Assembly (NCBI GenBank): GCA_029532415.1
Contig: JAQOTA010000050.1
Coordinates: 5,766,001-5,830,000, forward strand
Length of the DNA: 64,000 bases
Reading direction: 5' to 3'
From: Marasmius tenuissimus
Taxonomy: Eukaryota > Basidiomycota > Agaricomycetes > Agaricales > Marasmiaceae
In this document: positions 43,740-53,805 of the stretch, in pieces
Numbering within the stretch: position 1 is the first letter of the stretch
How the letters are laid out: each line of letters begins with the position of its first letter
Notes under the pieces: generated by a model
Seen by the model: the letters and a program-made list of their open reading frames with translations, nothing else
Told to the model about the DNA's origin: nothing
The model's database searches: none
Made by a program: the position numbers and the translations under genes

Positions 43740-45926
43740 ATGACCAGGGTTCTCGTAGCTAACAGAGGAGAAAGTACGTGCTTGAATTGAAATTTCTGTC
43801 CATTCTGTAGCTGATTCAGTCTTTCAGTTGCCATCCGAGTGTTCCGTGCAGCCGCTGAGCTAGGGTGGAATACAGTCGCCTTGTTCACGGAAAACGACTC
43901 AAGTCATGCAACATACGCAGATGAGAGGACTCAGCTGGATGGTCCTCTTGACTATATGAATGTTGAGAAGATTGTAGAATGCGCCATCAAGTAAGTTCTA
44001 ATCCATCATCTATTACAGGATAATCCAACTTCGTTCTTAGCTCTAAAGCAACGCATCTCCATCCCGGCTATGGGTACCTCAGTGAATCTCCAGAGCTCGC
44101 ATCTGCATGCTCTTCAGCCAACATCGTCTTCATTGGACCTTCACCCGAAACCCTACGTATTACCTCAGACAAGATGCGTTCCAGAGAACTTGCCATATCC
44201 CTGAACGTTCCCGTCGCTCCCGGGAAGCGTGTCAACTCTGCAGAGGACGTGATTGAACTGGCGCGAGGTGTACAATTTCCCGTGATGATCAAGGCGCTTG
44301 ACGGAGGTGGCGGTAGAGGTATTCGGATCTGTGAAAGTGAAAGCGAGGTCGGCGAAGCATTCAAGAGGTCAGTCTACTACCTTTTCTCGTCGTGAATAGG
44401 TGTTTAACGTCGTCACTAGGTGTCTGGGGGAGAGTCCATCGCGTCAGCTATTTGCAGAGAAGGCACTAAAAGGCCCAGGATGGAAACATGTCGAGATTCA
44501 AATTGTAGGAGACGGACACGAAGTTGTGCACCTGTGGGAGAGGGAGTGTAGCGTTCAAAGAAGGTAAGCTTCATCTCGCATCGAAGTGTTTATCACCCTC
44601 CTTACCCATTGTGCAGATTCCAGAAAATTGTTGAGACTGCCCCGTCGTCCCTACCTCGGTCCTCTGTCCAACCTTTAATCGACTCTGCAATGAAGATGGC
44701 TGCAGCTCTGCAGTACAGGAGTCTTGGAACGTTCGAATTTATGGTCAATGCAACGACCGAGAATTGGGTATTCTTAGAGATCAATCCTCGGGTGCAAGTA
44801 GAGCACACGGTCACCGGTACGTTCCATCGTCGTTGCTTCGCCCTCCACATTCGGAGCTAACTTCTATCTTGTAGAGGAGATAACGAACATAGACCTCGTG
44901 CAAGCTCAGCTCCAACTCTCACTTCCCACCAACACTCTATCCTCTCTCTCCTTAACGTCCAAACAGATGGTACCGATCGGTTACGCCATTCAACTGCGTC
45001 TTACCGCCGAAGATCCTGCAAAGTCTTTCCAGTTATCGCCGGGAACCATACGCCCGGAAGACATTGCATGGCCTGCAGGCCGAGGAATACGTGTCGACAC
45101 TTGGCTATCCTCCCTCGAGGACCAGCCCTTCACAGTGGGCACGGACTTCGACTCTCTGCTGGCGAAGATCATCGTGCACGGTGCTTCCTTTAAAGAAGCG
45201 ACCCAGAGGGCTAAACGCGCTCTGAAGGAGTTGAGGTTGAACGCAAACGTGCAGACCAACGCTGCAGTCCTTCGTGGCCTTCTAGATCATCCGGAGTGGA
45301 GCAGCGGGGCAATAGATACACTCTGGTTAGAGAGGAATCTCGACTCCGTTCTGGATTTAGGGAGGCCTACGACGCCTCATTCCCAAACCGGCATAGCCGG
45401 CGCTGTTTCGACCTCCACTACCTCTTCTGCGTCTTCATACGTGACCCTCCAACCAGGAACCATATTCCACCTAAACCTTTCGTCGACCGAGAAACCCTCC
45501 GAACCGTCTACCTCGCACACGATGACCCTCTCCTCCATCGCTCTGAACACGTTCCCCGAACGATTATCAGGCACTCTTCAGACGTCCTTCAACGGATTCG
45601 GAGTCGTCAATTTCGACCTATCGCAATCTACGTCTTCGGCTTCTACCGCGACGCTCGAGCTTGCGGACCCCAACAACCCCGGTCATGTGGGTTCGCCGTT
45701 GACTGGGAAGGTTGTCGAGTTGCACCCAGCGCTTTCTGGTGGCGATGGAGGAGGAAGAATTCGAAAGGGGGATACGATTGCGGTATTGAGTGTGATGAAG
45801 ATGGAGAGTGTGATCAGTGCACCCAGGGACGGATGGGTTGCGCATGTTCCGAAGGGGGTGAAAGTTGGTGTGGTCGTGGGTGAAGGGACCCTCCTGGTGA
45901 TGTTGGAGGAGCGGAGTAAGTTGTAG
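43740..45926 (+). CDS. Biotin-carboxylase/biotin-carrier (alpha) subunit of acyl-CoA carboxylase, ending in SKL
   Basis: ATP-dependent carboxylation of the enzyme's own biotin. About 640 residues in six or so exons. Order: biotin carboxylase N-domain ([34 protein letters not shown]), ATP-grasp ([49 protein letters not shown]), catalytic [17 protein letters not shown]-domain ([10 protein letters not shown]), a linker, and the biotinyl domain with SVMKMES; the biotin Lys codon is at 45798-45800. The protein starts directly on the carboxylase fold, so there is no mitochondrial presequence. The last codons are AGT AAG TTG TAG (45915-45926): a C-terminal Ser-Lys-Leu, the canonical PTS1. Divergently paired with the beta subunit. 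Relatives: MCC, PCC and geranyl-CoA carboxylase alpha chains. Confidence 0.92.
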
Positions 45927-46141
45927 AGGCGCTGTTGGCATAGGTTCGTCTATGTACGTCCTGTAATTGTTGACTCGGAATTCCAATTTACGCCACTGTG
46001 ACTACATCAGTATCGCTCCCAGAGTTCACGAGTAAATGTTTAATATCCCGAACCCAAAGGTTTGAATAACAAACCTTTTCGTTCTCAAACCTCTTGCTAT
46101 CTCTGGCTAGGGCGGGAAAAAGACATTGGCCAACACCCCAG
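45927..46141. other. 3' region of the biotin subunit gene
   Basis: 215 bp between the carboxylase stop and the tRNA gene. Nothing notable. Confidence 0.4.
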
Positions 46142-46223
46142 TGACCACCGCAGGGGTCGAACCTGCAATCTCCTGATTACTTGTCAATCGTAGTCAGACG
46201 CGATGCCATTTCGCCAGGCGGCC
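46142..46223 (-). tRNA. tRNA-Arg (anticodon ACG) with a 10-nt intron
   Basis: 82 nt fold into a full cloverleaf. Acceptor stem GGCCGCC pairs with GGTGGTC (two G-U pairs), discriminator A. D arm GCGA/TCGC. Anticodon stem TCTGA/TCAGG. T arm GCAGG-TTCGACC-CCTGC. The anticodon loop is 17 nt; removing 10 nt (TTGACAAGTA) after position 37 gives CTACGAA, anticodon ACG, read as ICG for Arg CGU/CGC/CGA. The intron lies at the canonical eukaryotic site. Mature length would be 72 nt before CCA addition. Confidence 0.93.
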
Positions 46224-47070
46224 AGCGATGGCTCTCTCGTTACTGAGATATATATAGCATACAATGGGTAATTGCCCTCACAAAACTACGAGTCACTGCA
46301 AGACAGGGACTTCAAGATTTACACAGTACTAGTGGCGCCAGCAATGTCTTTTATTCTCCTGCACTCTCGTTTTCCGACTCAATAGCCGAATATCCGACGA
46401 CCATTACTGCGTGCCCACGTGTAATTCTGACTCCGAATTCCAAGTTTGCTCCTAACGGTCACCATCGCCGTGACTTGCTTGCATGGTCCCTCACCTCAAG
46501 ACCTCAGGGGCTTCTCCTTAGTCGAGTGTGGACGGAAACGTGTTTCAATGTTTAACTTCAAACTCGGTCGGGCTGTCGCTGTCAGTGTCTATCAGCAATC
46601 CGCCGATATACGGTCTTCAAGCGGTTTGTTGATCTCGTCCTCTATATGCATTTCTCTTTTGTTCGATGCTCCAGGCAGTCACACGACTCACAAAACCAAG
46701 CTTGAGCCGCTCAGCGTAGGCTGCCCCTTCCTATGGACAAAATTTTTGTCTTTGCTGTACTCGTAGTACCGTATTGTGTATACGACGACTTGTCGCGAAT
46801 GCGCTACTACGATCACGGAGGCAACCTCTCGACCTGTGATCGGACACTATCAAATGTGAACGTCAATGTGCGTGTATAAGAGGCATCCAAAGTCTCCGCT
46901 CAGCTATCTCACTGAGCCTTCTTTTCTCTTTTCTTCCTTTTGGGTTTTCCTTCCCTCTAATTGACTCCTAGTCTTTCTAATTGAGCTCTACGCTCTGATT
47001 GTCGCGCCACGACGCTACGTTCACGCTTGTTCACGAACCAAGACCCCAGACCCTCGGACCCCAAAAAAAT
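46224..47070. other. Intergenic and laccase promoter region
   Basis: 847 bp from the tRNA 5' side to the laccase start. A TATAAG at 46875-46880 and a pyrimidine-rich stretch at 46915-46965 suggest a laccase leader of about 160 nt. An open frame at 46446-46766 has no recognisable content. Confidence 0.45.
46875..46880 (+). promoter_or_regulatory. Possible TATA box of the laccase gene
   Basis: TATAAG about 190 bp upstream of the chosen ATG 47071, followed by a CT-rich stretch typical of fungal transcription start regions. Confidence 0.4.
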
Positions 47071-49847
47071 ATGATTTCCTTCCGATTTCTCCTCTCTCGG
47101 CTCCTACTGGTAGGAGTCCTGGCTACGAGCGCCTCTGCTTCCGCCGCACCAAACACCCTCAAAGTCGACATGCACCTGCCTCTTTACCCTCCTCCCTTGC
47201 GTTCTCAAGGCGAATTGAGGATCGTAAATGCGGAGCTATCTCCAGATGGATTTTCCCGCATCGGTGTATTAGCGGACGGGCAGTTTCCGGGACCGCTGAT
47301 TACTGCTACAAAGGTGAGCGTCGCTTCACTACCCTTTACGCCACTGTACTAATTCTGTGCAGGGCGAGGTCCTTGATATTACAGTCTACGACAAGCTCGT
47401 GGATAACTCTTTCTACAAGTCGACGTCAATTGTGAGTTTCGATTGTTCTCTCGGCCTTTTATCTCCTATCTGAACGATCCTCTCCATGAAGCACTGGCAC
47501 GGTCTCCGTCAACAAGGCGTCGCATGGGCCGATGGTCCCACTCAAGTCACTCAGTGTCCCATTTCACCCGGTCATTCGTTTAGATACCGAGTGAGGACGG
47601 ATGATTTGACGGGGACGTATTGGTATCATTCGCATATTCGTGAGTGTTGCTTTCTGTTTTTGAGAGACCATGATCAACAACCTTACATTTGCTTCACTTA
47701 GGTGGACAATACTGTGATGGGCTCCGTGGTGCACTCGTCATATACGATCCGGAAGATCCGCATGCGTGTTTGTACGACGTGGACGATGAGAGTACGGTTA
47801 TTACGCTTGCTGATTGGTATGTCTGAGCTTCAATTTCGCTGCTCTTGTCTTTTGTCTGATCTATCACTTGACGTACAGGTATCGTGAGTTTTCGAAACTC
47901 TTACATACCATCTGAGGGGCAGCATAGACTAATCACCAATGATGCTCGACAGACAATCCATCGACTTCGTTCTTCCAGCCCGGTGCTCGGGTGTACGTGC
48001 TCCGTATCCTGATGTTCTCGAAACTGAATCTTGACGATCTACTCATAGCCAAGCGAATTCGACGTTGATCAATGGTCTTGGTCCGTCCTTCCCATGTACC
48101 GCTGGTGTTCCGCTCTTCTGACCTCCTTGAATTACGCAGGCCGTTACCAAGGTGGTCCAGCGACTCCTCTTGCTGTTATCAATGTTGAGCAGGGCAAACG
48201 GTTAGTGGCTTATTCCTCGTCCTCACGTCCCTCTTTCTCTAGCCCTCGCTGACGTATCATCCCCCCATTTCTTCAGTTATCGATTTCGCCTAGTCGCGAT
48301 GGTCTGTGATCCCAACTACATCTTCTCAATAGATGGACATAACATGACGGTCCGTCACTTGCCTCCCTTCTCTCCCACACCGAGTCTTGATGTCCATGGG
48401 TGTAGATCATCGAAGCGGACGGAATAAGTCACGAAGCTCTGGAAGTTGACTCGCTTCAGATATTCGCTGCTCAGCGTTACTCCTTCGTTGTGAGTCCCTT
48501 TCCATTTCTATACCATACCAATCCGGAGTATAATAACTGATGCTTGACGAACCCCTAACCTAGCTCAATGCTCAACAACCCATTGACAACTATTGTGAGT
48601 TGATTCTCTCGGCCGAGCTCCTGCTTTTCATTCCCCCTATTCATTCATTCAGGGATCCGGGCCAACCCAAGCGCAACAGGCATTCCCGGATTTGAAGGAG
48701 GCATCAACTCTGCTATCCTGCGATACAAGGGTGCACCAGAGCAGGAACCTACGGTTGATAGGAATGCCACATCGAACTTGTTGCGGCAGACGGATCTTCA
48801 TCCGTTGGACAACCCCGGAGCGGTACGTTCATATTCATTCATGCGCTCTGCTCCCTGAGATACTCGAAGCTGATAAATGCTGCTGTGGGTGTAGCCCGGA
48901 GAGCCGGTGGTTGATGGCGCTGATGTAAACTTGAACCTTGCGATTAGCTTCGTGAGTACTCTTTTGTTATTACTTGTTCCGTTCAGATTCCTCACATATG
49001 CGAACAAATAGAACTCCACTGCTGGAAGATTCCAAATCAACGGACAGACTTTCGTTCCCCCCACGGTTCCGGTGCTGTTGCAGATTCTCAGCGGCGCCAA
49101 GAATGCACGTGAGTGACATCGTCTTCGCGTGGTCCATATAAACGACGTTCATTAACCGTCCTTTCTTATTTTTCCCTCTTAGAGTCCCTACTCCCATCCG
49201 GATCGGTCTATGAGCTACCGCTAAACAAGACCATCCAAATTTCGATGCCGAATCCGGATGGTGTCGGCTCTCCTGTGCGTCCCGACTCCCACTACTCATC
49301 CGCTCCTTTTTGAGCTTACTCGCGTTGTTTTGAACCAATCAGCATCCTATGCACCTTCACGGAGTACGTCTTTATGTCCTTGCTAGGCCAGTCCCGAGCT
49401 CTCAAAGACGTGCTTTTTGTTTCTAGCACCATTTCGACGTCATCCGTTCCGCAGGAAGCAGTACATACAACTTCAAGAACCCTGTCCGCAGAGACGTCGT
49501 CAGCGTCGGCAATTCGTCCACGGATAATGTGACAATCAGGTTCAGGACGGACAACGCAGGGCCTTGGTTTCTTCATTGGTACGCTGTTAGATTTGATTTT
49601 AGTTTTGGTTTTGTCTGAATGGCTCGCCTCTACAGTCACATCGAGCCACATCTGGGCTTGGGTCTCGCAGTTGTGATGGCGGAGGGTATTCAACAAACAC
49701 CTGAAGCCAACCCTGTTCCTGGTACGTTAATCAAGTCACAATTGATGAACTCGAACGCTCACTCAGATATCCCTTTCTATAGAAGAGTGGAATGACCTCT
49801 GTCCTGTCTATGAGGCCACCAAAGCGAATGATTTGCCGCTTGATTGA
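47071..49847 (+). CDS. Laccase (multicopper oxidase), secreted
   Basis: Four-copper oxidase that oxidises phenols and reduces O2 to water, extracellular. Start ATG 47071 begins a signal peptide ([20 protein letters not shown]); an upstream non-ATG extension of that frame is not needed. At least 13 introns; about 530 residues, normal for basidiomycete laccases. Copper signatures: L1 [17 protein letters not shown]2 [20 protein letters not shown]3 HPMHLHGHHFDVI, L4 [20 protein letters not shown]. The T1 Cys is in HCH; the axial position ten residues later is Leu. The end [12 protein letters not shown] is typical of true laccases. L4 differs from the common HCHID(W/F)HLEAGF: Pro-His then Leu-Gly-Leu. 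Stop TGA 49845-49847. Confidence 0.9.
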
Positions 49848-51449
49848 GGAGTGAGGATCATATTAAGGTTAAACATTGGGAGAGATTTTTTATTTTACTT
49901 TCGGTCTATAGGTTTAATTTGGCTCGGAGCGGGCTCTGGGCCCGGGCGGAGGATAATGGAAAACTGGATTATAGCCGACTTGCTCTACAGTTGGCGAAGC
50001 ACTCATTCGAACAATCATGCTATATGTTAGGCTCAGGAATATGATTCGATATATAAATACACTACATTCAATGTGATTACGTGGTTGGAAACACATGCAT
50101 AATCAACTTGTGGGTGGGTGTAGGTCCCAAATCGGCGCCACAAGCCATCGCTTGGTTGAAATCGAAATCTCCACGCTCACGTGCTTCGCTTGTAGTAGGC
50201 ACGTGGCTGATCTCTCATCTCTGTCTCTTCGTCCATGCGCGCCATACGTGCCAGACAAGTCGCTGGATAGTATACTGGTGTACGACATTGCGGAGAGAAT
50301 GCGGGGCTTCAATTACGTCTGGCCCATGAAAAGTTGAACGTCATCCCGGAGTGACCAAAACTTGAATATCACAAAGCGGACAGTCGGCATTGCAATACGA
50401 ATCACCGCCTCTGGTGGTTGATTTGTAACTCATGCGGTAATGGGTAGCTTACTGATAGCTGGTATGCCTTCATGCGGGATTCATATGGAATATCCACCCT
50501 AAATCCAAGGACGCCAGTGCCAAGTCCGCCGTTCTCCGCTCTGTATTCTGCGGTGGTCAGAGTCGAACCCGTTGCTTTCCTCGCTCGGCTGTATAACTTG
50601 AGAGCACGCCGCGGCGAGCGATCAGTATGTAAGGAGTCGGACTTGGGTGGCAAATTGCAACTTTGGACAAACAAAAACGTCGGAGAAGCCTGGGCCTTTC
50701 GTCTGTTGAAACCTTCAAGCTTATCAGCTGATAGAGATCCCACCTCCACCTAGGCTTCAGAGTCTCGACTGTTTCCAACTACAACAATCATCAGCGCTGG
50801 CCAGGCAATATTCACTTCGAGTTTGTACTCTACCTAGCTAGTCCCCAGTCTCACCGAATCCGCCGTACGATCAATGATTGGTATCACAGCTGACTCTACT
50901 CATACATCGCCAATCCGTTCGTGCGGTCCGAAGTACATACATATACAAAGAAAAAATGTCCCCACAAGTTGACGCATGACCCACCTCGGTCTTAAGGGCA
51001 AGAGAAGACCCCGGACGCCAGACTCGTTTGCGGGATCAAGCGCTCAGGAACACTTCCAACTGGGGTGGTACCCGTCTCAGGGTCGACTCTGGTTCGCATA
51101 ATGAGCTCGCCAGCGAACAGAATCTCATGCAATCACCGCGATATGATTGGTTCGAAAAATAGCTCAATCGTGGTACTCAATCACAGCGACCATGTCCTGT
51201 CCAAGTAGTGAGAATCGTGATATGGATTCAATTAAGATGCTCGTCTCTATTTTACATTTACAACCCACAAAGGTACGTAGGGGTGTGTAGCGTCGTATAT
51301 ACACGTCAAGGCGTATCCAGATGCGTGAAAAAGAAAAGAATCAAATCATGAAAACCGAGGCAGGAGGGGATCTACGAGAGCGTCTGACGATAACGATGAC
51401 GACAGGGGAATTTGGGGACTGGTATCAGAAATCAAGAGAATGAGAGACT
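49848..51449. other. Intergenic, 1.6 kb, between convergent genes
   Basis: Between the laccase (+) and CYP53-like (-) 3' ends. Short overlapping frames only. No RNA gene, repeat array or mobile-element protein recognised. Confidence 0.5.
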
Positions 51450-53446
51450 TTAGATGATATCTCTCTGCTGGATTCCGACAGTGCAGTGGAGAGGCTTCCT
51501 CAAGAATCCTTCGCTGGTTTCCAGCGGCTGCAAACGAGAGTGATTGAGTACGAGTGAACAACAGACAAGAAAATCTGAAAGGAAAACCCACCTGTCCCTC
51601 CTTCTCCAAAACGAAGTGGAACCTCCTCAAGATCGACGAAACGATGATCAACAATTCCAAGTTGGCCAAGTTCTTCCCAACACATGCTCTCGGCCCAATA
51701 CTGAAGGGGTTGTAAGTCTGCTGGAACAACCTGTATTTCGAGTTCTTGTCGTCCTTGCCCTCCTTCTGGAGCTGCTTCCACTCTTCCTCGGCTTCGATCC
51801 ACCTCTCAGGTCGGAACGTCTCGTAATCGTCACCCCAGATTTCCGCGTTGCGATGGATGGTGTAGCTGGGTACACTGACGATGGAGCCGGCGTTCAACTC
51901 GATAACCTCAGAGTCGCCGTTGAATCCGAGAGGTACGCTCATACCAGCCTCAGAGACCTGTCGGGGTAGACCGATGGCGGAGGTAGAGTGCAGACGGAGA
52001 GCTTCGTTGATGACGGCTTGGAGGTAGGGCAAGTTCTTGACTTCTTCAAAGGTAGCGGGTTCGTCGGCGGGAACATGCTCATCGAGTTCTGCTTGGAGTT
52101 TAGCTTGAGCCTCGGGGTAGGTGGCGAGGTAATGGATGAGGGCGCAGGTAGAGCTAGGCATTTCAATCAACATTCGATACCCGGTGTTACAGGTGTTCGG
52201 ACTAAACTTACTTGGACGTGGTGTCGGAGCCGGCGATGAGGAGAGTAAGGGCTTCGGCAGTGAGTTCGCCTCGTCCCATAGGCTGGCCCTATAGCGATGA
52301 CGATGGTTAGCGGCGTATTCATACGAACGAGTAGGAAGGAGCTCACATTCTCATCCTTGGAGTTCTGGAGCTTCTGAAGCAAGTCGGCCCTGTCGCTTTC
52401 CGTCTGTAATCGCTTCGAAACGGCCATGATAGCAATTCCGGCGAGCGTCTTGACATCTTCACCACCTTGCCTGAACCACGGTGTCTTCTTGGCGAGCGGT
52501 CGCAACCATGTCGGGATGGTGCCCAACGACCCAGAAAATTCACCTCGGCCGTTAATGACTTGGACAGCGGGTATCTCTTTCTGTTGAGTTTTCTCGAGTT
52601 CTTGTCCGTATTGATCCATGGCAGCCTTCTGATCTACTGGAACAGGGGCCGAATCTTTGCAGGCGACGAGCATTCCGAATGGGGCACCGAAAGCCAAGTC
52701 ACCAATGATATCAAAGGCGAGGTAATTGCACCCTGTATAGCGGAGAGAAGATCCTCAGAATTGACGTGTGAAAGAGAAAGCTTCTCCAGAGACGTACAGG
52801 GTAAAACGTCCAACCACAGCCTGCCATTCTTCCCGAACCAGCCGGTCTCTCCTTCATCACCGGATTCTCCCTTGACAGCTTTACCATACAGACGACTCCA
52901 TTGGTCCAAAAGCTGAGAGACATACATCCTAACGTGTGGCTCGAATTCGATAACGTTCTTCTGAGAGAAGATGTGGGAGACGATCTTGCGCTTGCGAGTG
53001 TGTTCATTACGATCGCGGGTGTTGAATAGACCACGTTGGATGGAGACAAAGGCATCATAGAACTCGGTCTTCAAAGAGCCGTTTCCGTGGGCGTAGACAG
53101 TTTGCAAAGCAGAGGAAGTCGCAACAGAGAGATGGTTGGGTGCAATACGGACGATGGGGCCTGTTGAGTGATTCAATGGTCAGACGACAATCATTCAAAG
53201 GGCTCATGAACGACGCGTACCGTATTTCTCGTGCAATGCATGAACCTTTTCCGAACGATGACCAGACAAGGCCGTCGAAATCAACCAGAAATCGGTGAAC
53301 TGGGCCAAAAAGGGACCAGGATACTTTCTGTAGCCGTGAGGATCTGCCAGCCAGGGGATAACATGGAGTAGAACGACTGCTGCTGCACCCAAAGCAGCAA
53401 AGCCAGCAGGTGAGAGTTCACTGAGCTGTGTCAATATAGAAGACAT
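51450..53446 (-). CDS. Cytochrome P450, CYP53-like (benzoate 4-hydroxylase type)
   Basis: Probable para-hydroxylase of benzoate, first step of benzoate breakdown in fungi, ER-bound. Start ATG 53446; N-terminal helix (SPAGFAALGAAAVVLLHVI) then HGYRKYPGPFLAQFTDFWL, GHRSEKVHALHEKYGPIVRI and APNHLSVA, which strongly resemble CYP53 openings. Further on: FNTRDRNEHTRKRKIVSHIF, IAGSDTTSN (helix I, split by an intron), EALRLHS (ExxR), FRPERW, and heme loop FSIGPRACVGKNLA with the axial Cys. The C-terminus reads PLETSEGFLRKPLHC, TAA 51450-51452. Roughly 550 residues, seven or so exons. Together with laccase and DyP it fits growth on lignin-derived aromatics. Family call good, substrate by homology. Confidence 0.85.
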
Positions 53447-53778
53447 GAGGGATGAGGGAATCACAACAAACAGGATCTTGGTTTGCGGGGTATATAACCT
53501 CCCAGCAATCTATACATTTCCGGGTCAAGTGTGAGACTCTCAATTCGAGTGACCGACGGAAACGGGTCGGTCGGGTCTTGCGTCACAGTCACATGTGCCT
53601 GTGAGCCTGCCTCAATTCGCTAATCCATCGACACATGACCTTCGTCAATGTGAACGCGGGTGCTCCGTCACTTGGCCCTATGATTACTACTATCACTACA
53701 ACAGATACAAGAAAAATAGAACTAGGAAAGCAGAGAGATTAAGAACATGCGTCCAAGAAACAGAGTATATAACACTAA
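53447..53778. other. Upstream region of the CYP53-like gene
   Basis: A TATATA-type element on the minus strand at 53491-53497 lies about 45-50 bp before the ATG. The rest runs up to the 3' end of the WW-domain gene with no other feature. Confidence 0.45.
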
Positions 53779-53800
53779 AAGAGAGAGAGAGGGAGAGAAA
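53779..53800. repeat. GA-rich simple repeat
   Basis: A run of GA units with a few interruptions, a few bases from the stop codon of the WW-domain gene on the other strand (that gene's 3' UTR). Confidence 0.7.
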
Positions 53801-53805
53801 GTCGA

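Noticed and set aside
50560..50600. T-arm-like GGTTCGA on the minus strand
   Set aside because: The flanking bases do not form a T stem and there is no acceptor or anticodon arm.
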